19,192 bases of DNA, taken from assembly GCA_910589185.1 (NCBI GenBank), contig CAJUSU010000017.1, positions 16,756-35,947 of the forward strand. Reading direction: 5' to 3'. The position numbers and the translations under genes were made by a program. The notes below the pieces were generated by a model. The model searched no databases. It saw only the letters and a program-made list of their open reading frames with translations, and was not told the DNA's origin. Shown here piece by piece: positions 1-5,527 of this stretch (position 1 is the stretch's first letter; each line of letters starts with the position of its first letter). This DNA is from an uncultured Clostridia bacterium. Its GTDB lineage: Bacteria; Bacillota; Clostridia; TANB77; CAG-508.

Positions 1-197
1 ATACTTTAATATTCCCAGATTTAAATGCTGGAAATATTGGATATAAATTAGTACAAAGACTAGCAAAAGCAAATGCTTATGGACCACTTTGCCAAGGAAT
101 TGCTAAACCAGTTAATGATTTATCAAGAGGGTGCAATAGTGATGATATAGCTGGAGTTATTGCAATCACTTGTGTTCAAGCACAAGATATGAAATAA
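1..197 (+). CDS. pta: Phosphate acetyltransferase, C-terminal fragment (5' end outside window)
   Basis: This is the last 64 residues of phosphotransacetylase, which converts acetyl-CoA and phosphate into acetyl phosphate in the cytoplasm. The reading frame starts at base 3 and ends at TAA 195-197. The recognisable tail has the motif FPDLNAGNIGYK, then a YGPLCQG segment, then KPVNDLSRGC, and ends with a helix containing ITCVQAQ. These are the typical C-terminal elements of the Pta family, where the NDLSRG segment lines the substrate site. It lies 62 bp upstream of ackA on the same strand with no terminator between them, the usual pta-ackA operon that turns acetyl-CoA into acetate plus ATP. Only the fragment is visible, so completeness of the gene cannot be judged. 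Confidence 0.93.
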   Translation, partial: TLIFPDLNAGNIGYKLVQRLAKANAYGPLCQGIAKPVNDLSRGCNSDDIAGVIAITCVQAQDMK

Positions 198-259
198 TTA
201 TTGTTTAAAACAGATAAAATCTGTAAAAATATATTTATTAATTTGAGAGGAGATTTAAA

Positions 260-1450
260 ATGAAAATTTTAGTAGTAAACTGTGGAAGTTCATCCATTAA
301 GTATCAATTAATTAACATGGAGAATGAAGAATTAATGGCAAAAGGATATCTTGAAAAGATTGGATTACCTGATTCATTTTTAACACATACAGTTAGTGGA
401 GAAAAACACAAAATAGAGCAACTTGTAAAAACACATGAGGAAGGAATGAAGTTAGTATTAGATCAATTAACACATCCTGAATATGGTGTTATCAACGATT
501 TATCAGAAATTGATGCTATTGGACATAGAATTTTACATGGTGGAGAAAAACTAAGTGACTCTGTATTGATTACTAATGAAGTAGTAGATATTATGAAAGA
601 ATGCATTCCTTTAGGACCATTACATATGCCAGCACAAATTAAAGGAATTGAAGCTTGTAGAGAAGTTATGGGAGATATTCCTATGGTTGCTGTATTTGAT
701 ACAGCTTTCCATCAAACATTACCTAAAAAAGCATATTTATATGCTATTCCATATGAATATTATGAGAAATATGCTATCAGAAAATATGGTTTCCATGGAA
801 CTTCTCATAAATTTGTAGCAAGAAGAGTAGCTGAACTTATGAATAAGCCAGCTGAAGATTTGAAAATTATTACTTGTCACTTAGGACAAGGTGGAAGTTT
901 ATGTGCTGTAAAGGCTGGAAAATCTGTTGATACTTCTATGGGATTTACACCTTTAGCAGGTATTCCTATGGGAAGTAGATCAGGAGATATTGATCCATCT
1001 ATCATTCCTTTCTTAATGAATAAAGAAAACCTAACACCAGATGAAATCGATACAATTTTGAATAAAAAATCTGGAAAATTAGGAGTTTCTGGAATAAGTT
1101 TTGATGACAGAGACATTGAAAAAGCTGCTGCAGAAGGAAATGAAAGAGCAAAGCTTGCTATTGATACATTTGTATATCAAGTAATTGGTTATATTGGAAG
1201 ATTTGCTGCACAAATGGATGGAGTAGATGTTATTACATTCGCTGGTGGTGTTGGAGAAAATGGTATAGAAGTTAGAGAAGAAATCTGCAACTCTTTATCT
1301 TTCTTAGGAATTAAAATTGATAAAGAAAAGAATAATTGTAGAGGAAAAGAAGTAGAAATTTCAACACCAGATTCTAAAGTTAAAGTGTTTGTAGTGCCAA
1401 CTAACGAAGAATTAATGATTGCAAGAGACACTGCTGAAATTGTAAAATAA
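260..1450 (+). CDS. ackA: Acetate kinase
   Basis: Acetate kinase transfers the phosphate of acetyl phosphate to ADP, giving acetate and ATP, the final energy-yielding step of acetate fermentation. The 396-aa protein has the normal family length (about 400) and the ASKHA-fold signatures in order: NCGSSSIK near residue 7, HRILHGG near 90, DTAFHQTLP near 147, the GFHGTSHK loop near 177, CHLGQGGS near 206, and the TSMGFTPLAG block near 223. The start ATG is preceded by a strong GAGAGGAG ribosome binding site. It follows pta by 62 bp and is closed by a strong hairpin terminator at 1471, so pta-ackA is one transcription unit. I see no damage. Confidence 0.98.
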   Translation: MKILVVNCGSSSIKYQLINMENEELMAKGYLEKIGLPDSFLTHTVSGEKHKIEQLVKTHEEGMKLVLDQLTHPEYGVINDLSEIDAIGHRILHGGEKLSDSVLITNEVVDIMKECIPLGPLHMPAQIKGIEACREVMGDIPMVAVFDTAFHQTLPKKAYLYAIPYEYYEKYAIRKYGFHGTSHKFVARRVAELMNKPAEDLKIITCHLGQGGSLCAVKAGKSVDTSMGFTPLAGIPMGSRSGDIDPSIIPFLMNKENLTPDEIDTILNKKSGKLGVSGISFDDRDIEKAAAEGNERAKLAIDTFVYQVIGYIGRFAAQMDGVDVITFAGGVGENGIEVREEICNSLSFLGIKIDKEKNNCRGKEVEISTPDSKVKVFVVPTNEELMIARDTAEIVK

Positions 1451-1470
1451 AGTTTTAGAATAGAGATATT

Positions 1471-1514
1471 AAATACATCTTGAAATAGATACCTATTTCA
1501 AGGTGTATTTTTTA
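1471..1514 (+). terminator. Rho-independent terminator after ackA
   Basis: An 18-bp stem (1471-1488 with 1493-1510, one G-T pair) has a 4-base loop ATAC, and its right arm runs into a T-rich tail. It sits 20 bp after the ackA stop. Confidence 0.9.
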
Positions 1515-1605
1515 TGTTTTAAAAATTTATTTGCCTTATTATTCAGTAATTTCGAGAGTTTAAAAAATATTTTTAAGAATACAAACATTTTTTTGTTCAA
1601 AAGTA

Positions 1606-1634
1606 TTGACAAGGAACTTTCGTTCGATTATAAT
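1606..1634 (+). promoter_or_regulatory. SigmaA promoter with SOS (LexA) box in the spacer
   Basis: The -35 is TTGACA at 1606-1611 and the -10 is TATAAT at 1629-1634, with exactly 17 bp between them. The spacer contains GGAAC-TTTC-GTTCG (1613-1626), one mismatch from the Gram-positive LexA operator CGAAC-N4-GTTCG. LexA bound here would block RNA polymerase directly. A further GTTCG half-site lies at 1657-1661 in the untranslated leader, but its left half matches poorly. Confidence 0.88.
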
Positions 1635-1711
1635 ATAAACATAATCAGAAATAAATGTTCGTATAAAATGAATGTTAATTATAAAAAAACAAATGAAAGA
1701 AGGAGTAATTT

Positions 1712-2026
1712 ATGAAAAAAATGAAGATTGTAAATATGAGAAAATTTGTAAGAAGTATGTTTATTTTACTTGGAATACTAATAGCCATTATACTATTTTT
1801 CCCTAAAGCTACATTATCACATAATGAAAAGGAATATATAAGTTATGAAACCATATCAGTTGCAAAAGGAGATACACTATGGTCTATTGCTAATTATCAG
1901 CAAAAAAATAATCCATATTATACAGAAAAAGACATCCGTGACATTATTAGTGAACTAAAGAAAGTAAATCAATTAACTAACACTAATCTACAAGTGGGAC
2001 AAGCTTTAAAAGTTCCTGTACTTTAA
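1712..2026 (+). CDS. LysM-domain membrane protein, YneA-like SOS cell-division suppressor
   Basis: This 104-aa protein has a basic N-terminus, one membrane segment (about residues 14-30), a short linker, and one C-terminal LysM domain (about 46-103, with the motif VAKGDTLWSIA and ending GQALKVPVL). LysM domains bind peptidoglycan. The layout and size match YneA of Bacillus, which halts septation during DNA damage; there it is repressed by LexA. The SOS box inside this gene's promoter strongly supports that role. ATG 1712 has an AAGGAG site 7 bases upstream. lexA itself is not in the window. The converging recombinase gene on the other side of the shared terminator is not obviously related in function. 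Function is inferred from architecture plus regulation, not from close sequence identity. Confidence 0.82.
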   Translation: MKKMKIVNMRKFVRSMFILLGILIAIILFFPKATLSHNEKEYISYETISVAKGDTLWSIANYQQKNNPYYTEKDIRDIISELKKVNQLTNTNLQVGQALKVPVL

Positions 2027-2030
2027 ATAC

Positions 2031-2070
2031 AAAAGAACTTCTATTATCTGCTCAATATAGAAGTTCTTTT
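2031..2070. terminator. Bidirectional terminator between LysM gene and recombinase gene
   Basis: A 14-bp perfect stem (2031-2044 with 2057-2070) starts with AAAA and ends with TTTT, so it can end transcripts from both converging genes. The loop is 12 bases. Confidence 0.85.
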
Positions 2071-2074
2071 TATT

Positions 2075-3062
2075 TTATGATATTTTTCCATTTAATTCTT
2101 CAGAAATACTATTGACTGCATCTCTTACTTGAATATTATCTACATGGGTATAAATTTCAGTAGTAGAAATACTTTCATGCCCTAATAAAACTTGCAAAGC
2201 TCTAATATCTACTTTTCCGTATTTGATACATTAAAGTAGCTGCAGTATGTCTTAGTTTATGGACGGAGTATTTATTCATATCTAATCCTGCTCGTCCAAG
2301 TTCTCTTTTTACAATTTCTTGTACCATTCTATTGCTAATACGTTCCTTGCGTTTACTTAAAAACAAAGCATCTTTAGAAGTATATTTTACGCCGTCATGT
2401 GGTCTTACTGCTAAATAGTCTTTAATAGCACTAATACAATATTCATTTAAGTAAATAGTTCTTTCTTTGTTTCCTTTACCAATAACAGTCATTTTACCAT
2501 CGGAGAAGTTAATATCTTTAATATTAATTCCAACCAATTCAGATAAACGCATTCCACAATTTAGAAACAAAACAATGATAGCAAAATCTCTTTCTTTATT
2601 TTCATCTTTTTGGGCTTTTGTTACTTCTAAAAGTTTCTGACTTTCCTCTAGTGATAAATATTTTGGTAGTCTTTTATCTATTTTAGGTGTCTCTAAACCT
2701 TGTGCTGGGTTTACTTCTAACAGTTTTTCTTTTTGCGTTAGGTAATTAAAAAATACACGAATACTAGCAGCTTTTCTGGCACGAGTAGCAGCTTTACTAT
2801 GGAAAGTATTTGTTAGGTAAAATAGGAAGGAATGAATGTCGTCTAATGTTACCCTTTTTAATACATCAATTGACATTTCCTTGATGACAATACTTTTTAT
2901 TTCTTCTTCTTGAGATAATTCATAATGATGCATCAAATACTTTAGAAAATGTGCTAAATCGTAATTATACTCCTTTACAGTATTAGGAGATTTATTTAAA
3001 ATAACCGTTAAATAGTCTAAAAATGAGTTAAGAAATGGGGGATTATCCCTTCTATCTATCAT
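2075..3062 (-). pseudogene. XerC/CodV-like tyrosine recombinase, frameshifted near the C-terminus
   Basis: This is a tyrosine site-specific recombinase of the XerC/CodV type, which resolves chromosome dimers or integrates DNA. The N-terminal SAM-like core-binding domain (about residues 10-110) is followed by a catalytic domain with Arg172 (CGMRLSEL), a GKGNKER lysine hairpin near 196, and HKLRHT (His268, Arg271). After Gln280 the frame breaks: an extra base in the TTT run at 2222-2224 sends the reading into a stop at 2202. Skipping it restores a tail with LGHESISTTEIYTHV, which contains the remaining His and the catalytic Tyr, ending at 2075 for 328 aa, a normal length. As written, the 286-aa product lacks the nucleophile and would be inactive. 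It may be a true mutation or an assembly error. The start ATG 3062 has GGAG 12 bases upstream. Confidence 0.85.
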
Positions 3063-3097
3063 GATATTACTTTTCTCCTTTAAATATTGCTGTGAAT

Positions 3098-3125
3098 ATT
3101 ATATCATAACTATATTTAAAATCAA
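3098..3125 (-). promoter_or_regulatory. Promoter of the recombinase gene
   Basis: On the minus strand TTGATT (3120-3125) and a perfect TATAAT (3098-3103) are separated by 16 bp, 36 bp upstream of the start codon. Confidence 0.6.
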
Positions 3126-3154
3126 TATTGCTCTAAATTATATGCATAAAAGAA

Positions 3155-3203
3155 ATTTGTACATTATACAAATATTGATTTTTAAATAAAAAACATATAT
3201 AAT
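3155..3203 (+). promoter_or_regulatory. AraC-family gene promoter with adjacent dyad
   Basis: TTGATT (3175-3180) and TATAAT (3198-3203) are separated by 17 bp. Just upstream of the -35 lies a dyad, ATTTGTA-N5-TACAAAT (3155-3173), well placed to be an autoregulatory operator. The same half-sites recur in the palindromes behind this gene (4086-4134). Confidence 0.6.
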
Positions 3204-3246
3204 ATGAATTAATATAAGATGAGTAAAAGTCAAGAAGGAATAAAAT

Positions 3247-4053
3247 ATGGATAATAGAATGAAATTCGAAGAATTAATTAAATATATAGAAAATCATTTA
3301 ACTGAAAAAATTGATTATCATAAATTATCAAAGATATTAGCAGTTTCAGAACAGTCCATGCAAAGAATATTTGCTTTTATTACTAATATGTCTTTATCAG
3401 AATATATTAGAAAAAGAAGACTAAGTAAGGCTTATGAAGAATTAAAAAGCTCAAATATAAAAGTAATAGATTTAGCTATTAAATATCAATATGAATCAGA
3501 AATATCCTTTTCCAGAAGCTTTAAAAATATGTTTAATATGACACCTAGCGAATGTAGAAAAAGCAATGTTGAATTTGTGCAATTTCCAATATATCAATTA
3601 AATCAGCTTATGGCACCCTTTAAATACTCATATAAAATTGAAGAGGTTGAGGAAATACATCTATATGGATATAAAACTCCATATGCCCAAACAAGGGAAG
3701 ATTTCTTATACAGAATTAGAGAATTATATCAGAATTTAAAAGATAGGAATCTTTTTGAAAAAATCGTAGAACTGGGTATGTATGGACTTACATTTAGACA
3801 AGACGATAATACAGAGAATTATTATGTAGGATGTAAGGAAAAGCTTGAAGGTTCTGAGCCAATTAAAATTATATCTGGAAAATATGCTGTATTTGATTGT
3901 GGTGGAGCTAATCAATCAGATATTGCCCCTTTAATACATAATATTTATACTCAATTTGTTTTATCTACTAATTTAGATATTGATTTAAATTATAGTTTTG
4001 AGTATTATGAGAAAAATGATAATTGCTATGTATATATACATATTAAAGACTAA
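3247..4053 (+). CDS. AraC-family transcriptional regulator with GyrI-like C-terminal domain
   Basis: This is a 268-aa regulator. The N-terminal ~105 residues form the double helix-turn-helix of the AraC/XylS family: the first HTH around LSKILAVSEQSMQRIF (residues ~27-42), the second around IAIKYQYESEIS-type positions (~78-90), then the SFSRSFKNMFNMTPSECRK signature near 90-108. The remaining ~150 residues, with an LYGYKTPYAQ strand near 139 and alternating strands and helices, resemble the GyrI-like (Rob/SOUL-type) ligand-binding domain often attached to AraC HTHs in Firmicutes; such proteins sense small, often toxic or hydrophobic compounds. The C-terminal assignment is less sure than the HTH. 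ATG 3247 follows GAAGGA. The stop lies inside the stem of its terminator. The target may be the small gene immediately downstream. Confidence 0.85.
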   Translation: MDNRMKFEELIKYIENHLTEKIDYHKLSKILAVSEQSMQRIFAFITNMSLSEYIRKRRLSKAYEELKSSNIKVIDLAIKYQYESEISFSRSFKNMFNMTPSECRKSNVEFVQFPIYQLNQLMAPFKYSYKIEEVEEIHLYGYKTPYAQTREDFLYRIRELYQNLKDRNLFEKIVELGMYGLTFRQDDNTENYYVGCKEKLEGSEPIKIISGKYAVFDCGGANQSDIAPLIHNIYTQFVLSTNLDIDLNYSFEYYEKNDNCYVYIHIKD

Positions 4054-4088
4054 CAAAATTCGTATGTGTTTTGTTAGTCTTTGTTTTT
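4045..4088 (+). terminator. Terminator overlapping the stop codon of the AraC-family gene
   Basis: A 14-bp perfect stem (4045-4058 with 4069-4082) has a 10-base loop and is followed by GTTTTT. The TAA stop (4051-4053) is inside the left arm. Confidence 0.88.
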
Positions 4089-4134
4089 GTATTTATTATA
4101 TAATAAATACAAATATGAATATTCATATTTGTAT
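4086..4134. repeat. Two overlapping perfect 28-bp palindromes
   Basis: Palindrome 1 spans 4086-4113 and palindrome 2 spans 4107-4134; both are perfect over 28 bp and they share the 7 bases ATACAAA (4107-4113). In RNA only one of the two hairpins could form at a time; in DNA they look like tandem operators. A TATAAT (4099-4104) lies at the centre of palindrome 1, without a good -35. They sit between the AraC-gene terminator and the ribosome binding site of the next gene. Confidence 0.8.
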
Positions 4135-4172
4135 AACTGTTATTGGTAGAGTACATCGAGAGGAGGACTACT

Positions 4173-4520
4173 ATGGAATTATTAAATTTAGCTTTACCTA
4201 AAAAAACGTATCTCTTAGACTTTCTATCCGACAGAAAAGCCGAGATTGAAGACTCATGGTTTCTTATGCATAACAGCATCGTTGACCAATTGCTAGAAAA
4301 TGATGGTTATAGACTAAAAAGGGGCATAAACAATCTTTATATACTTTATCGTAGTAAAGATAATATATTAGAGGAAATTATCATTGATGATATGCCTTTT
4401 CCAAATTGGTCTGCTGTTATTGAAATTAGAACCTGTAAAAATGGTGAATTCAAAACGCAATATGACAGCCATAAGATGGCTGAGGCTAATTATTTTATCC
4501 GGTTAAAGATGGGAGTATAA
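4173..4520 (+). CDS. Uncharacterised 115-aa protein
   Basis: I do not recognise this family. ATG 4173 is chosen because a perfect AGGAGG lies 6 bases upstream (4161-4166); an upstream in-frame TTG at 4143 has no such site. The protein is soluble, without signal or membrane segment. It opens with a leucine-rich helix, has a charged helical stretch (LSDRKAEIEDSW), then alternating strands including NNLYILYRSKDNILEEIII near residues 50-70 and NWSAVIEIRTC near 78-88, with a single Cys. This suggests a small alpha/beta fold. It is a single-gene unit between two palindromes and a strong terminator. Its first third looks less AT-rich than the flanks, which hints at recent acquisition. Control by the preceding AraC-family regulator is plausible but unproven. 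Confidence 0.75.
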   Translation: MELLNLALPKKTYLLDFLSDRKAEIEDSWFLMHNSIVDQLLENDGYRLKRGINNLYILYRSKDNILEEIIIDDMPFPNWSAVIEIRTCKNGEFKTQYDSHKMAEANYFIRLKMGV

Positions 4521-4538
4521 GAGAAATATTTATCAAAG

Positions 4539-4586
4539 ATGGCAAAAGCAAGTATTCTATTTGGTCACTTGCTTTTGCCATTTTCA
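4539..4586 (+). terminator. Terminator after the 115-aa gene
   Basis: A 15-bp perfect stem (4539-4553 with 4567-4581) containing GGCAAAAGCAAG has a 13-base loop and runs into TTTTC. Confidence 0.9.
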
Positions 4587-4622
4587 TAACAGCATAGGGA
4601 GTAGAGTAGTAGTTTAAAAAAT

Positions 4623-4670
4623 GGGCCACCAGAATTGATTTTAAAAATAATAAAAACGAACATTTGTTGT
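4623..4670 (+). repeat. Degenerate repeat, copy 1
   Basis: It contains GCCACCAGAATTGATTTTAA followed after a gap by TTTGTTGT. It aligns with copies at 4936 and 5128 and is the most diverged of the three. Confidence 0.5.
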
Positions 4671-4688
4671 ATATATTTATAAATAATT

Positions 4689-4763
4689 AATTGTATTATA
4701 AATTTATAAAATTTTTATATAATAGTTTTATATAAATTTAGATTACCAATTTATAATACAATT
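4689..4763. repeat. Long inverted repeat in AT-rich gene-free DNA
   Basis: Arms of 16 bp (4689-4704 and 4748-4763) are perfectly complementary, with a 43-base AT-only-like interior that can itself pair partly. It could form a long hairpin in DNA or RNA. It lies between repeat copies 1 and 2; no T-tract typical of a terminator follows. Confidence 0.6.
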
Positions 4764-4935
4764 TTATATTATGAAACTCTAAAATTAATTTTAAAACATT
4801 TTAATAATTTATTTAACAAATTACATGTTTCAAATTTGATTCTTGTATAACCAAATCTAATCTTTATAATATAATTTTAGTAAAATGTTGATTTTTAGTT
4901 TATTATAAAAAGTTCTTAAAAATGGTTGAAAAAGC

Positions 4936-4994
4936 GAGCCACGAGAATCGATTTTAAGGCATTTTAAAAAATTAGACATATAGTTTGTTGTCTA
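4936..4994 (+). repeat. Degenerate repeat, copy 2
   Basis: It has GAGCCACGAGAATCGATTTT, then AAGGCATTTTAA, then GTTTGTTGT. The last part lies in the loop of a small hairpin (TAGACA 4973-4978 with TGTCTA 4989-4994). It matches copy 3 closely in the AGAATCG and TTTTAAGGCA blocks. Confidence 0.55.
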
Positions 4995-5127
4995 TAAAAT
5001 CAAGCAAAATATTGAAATATAAGGATTCAGGAAATTTTGATAAAATAATCTAAAGTTATATAAATTTTTTTAAATTTATGAAGTTACAATAATGAAAAAA
5101 TCCAACTAGGAATAATCAAAAATAATG

Positions 5128-5175
5128 AAGCTCCAGAATCGTTTTTAAGGCAATTTAATTAAGTTTGTTGTTAAA
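5128..5175 (+). repeat. Degenerate repeat, copy 3
   Basis: It has CCAGAATCG, TTTTTAAGGCA, TTTAATT and GTTTGTTGT, in the same order as copy 2. A short stem (TTTAA 5154-5158 with TTAAA 5171-5175) again puts GTTTGTTGT mostly in a loop. Confidence 0.55.
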
Positions 5176-5223
5176 TAATGAGCTGAAATAGGCTTTATTA
5201 GAGGAATAGCAGAATTTCAAGAG

Positions 5224-5252
5224 TAGGACTATATTCGTATAGTTCTATTTTT
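5224..5252 (+). terminator. Plus-strand terminator with TTCG loop, no obvious gene before it
   Basis: A 10-bp stem (5224-5233 with 5238-5247, one G-T pair) is closed by a TTCG tetraloop and followed by TTTTT. A terminator implies that a plus-strand transcript ends here, yet no coding frame precedes it. Confidence 0.75.
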
Positions 5253-5267
5253 GCTCCTATCTCTTAT

Positions 5268-5292
5268 TGCGCAAAACTTTGATTTTGCGCAA
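5268..5292. terminator. GC-containing hairpin near the end of the small cysteine-rich gene
   Basis: ATTGCGCAAAA and TTTTGCGCAAT form a perfect 11-bp stem with a loop of about 6 bases, lying about 15 bp beyond the stop of the minus-strand mini-gene. T-runs are on the plus-strand side (ATATTTTGCTTTTTT), so its minus-strand terminator activity is uncertain. Confidence 0.55.
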
Positions 5293-5307
5293 TAATATTT
5301 TGCTTTT

Positions 5308-5472
5308 TTATTCTCTTTTTCTTAATTCTTCTCTCTTACTTTCTTCAAACTTTTCTTTTGCCTCTTTAATAAAAACTAAACTTCTTCCACAATTTGGACT
5401 GTTTAAATTGCAATGATTATAACATCCTCTGCAGGTTAACTTACTTAAATATTTCTCAAATTCTTTTTCCAC
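5308..5472 (-). CDS. Small four-cysteine protein (54 aa)
   Basis: I called this short reading frame by hand. It starts at GTG 5470-5472, with GGAG 8 bases upstream, and stops at TAA 5308-5310. The protein is highly charged, with a helical N-terminus, a compact cysteine cluster TCRGCYNHCNLNSPNCGRS (Cys14, 17, 21, 28; C-X2-C-X3-C-X6-C) and a long Lys/Glu helix to the end. Four closely spaced cysteines plus a His suggest zinc or iron-sulfur binding. Short proteins with similar C-x2-C-x3-C patterns occur in Clostridia, but I cannot name a family. It lies 55 bp downstream of rho on the same strand, separated by a hairpin, so it may be expressed by read-through or from an unseen promoter. Confidence 0.65.
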   Translation of the reverse strand: MEKEFEKYLSKLTCRGCYNHCNLNSPNCGRSLVFIKEAKEKFEESKREELRKRE

Positions 5473-5498
5473 TTTAACTTCTCCAACTAATAAATTTT

Positions 5499-5523
5499 CA
5501 AGAGTAGGTTTGCCCTACTCTTG
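5499..5523 (-). terminator. Hairpin just after rho
   Basis: A 10-bp perfect stem (5499-5508 with 5514-5523) has a 5-base loop and sits 4 bp after the rho stop. On the minus strand the tail is only GAAAATTT, so it may be leaky or act mainly on 3'-end stability. Confidence 0.7.
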
Positions 5524-5527
5524 TTTG

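Larger units (their letters stand above)
4587..5223. other. Gene-free AT-rich stretch
   Basis: I see no credible coding frame on either strand between the terminator at 4539 and the one at 5224. The content is the three degenerate repeats, the long inverted repeat and very AT-rich filler. It could encode a plus-strand non-coding RNA ending at the 5224 terminator, or be the remains of a decayed element. I cannot decide from sequence alone. Confidence 0.6.

Noticed and set aside
877..1431. Minus-strand open frames inside ackA
   Set aside because: They are antisense shadows of a clear, full-length ackA with no start signals.
1503..1715. Open frame of 70 codons upstream of the LysM gene
   Set aside because: It begins in the ackA terminator, runs through the SOS promoter, has no ribosome binding site and an implausible composition.
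2200..2230. Programmed frameshift in the recombinase gene
   Set aside because: No slippery codon pair, stop codon at the slip point or stimulatory structure is visible at CAA-ATA-CGG.
4657..4670. Second SOS-box-like sequence, CGAAC-ATTT-GTTGT
   Set aside because: Two mismatches in the right half, no promoter around it and no gene after it; the GTTGT part belongs to the degenerate repeat.
4623..5175. CRISPR array
   Set aside because: Only three copies, uneven spacing (313 and 192 bp), strong divergence and no cas genes.
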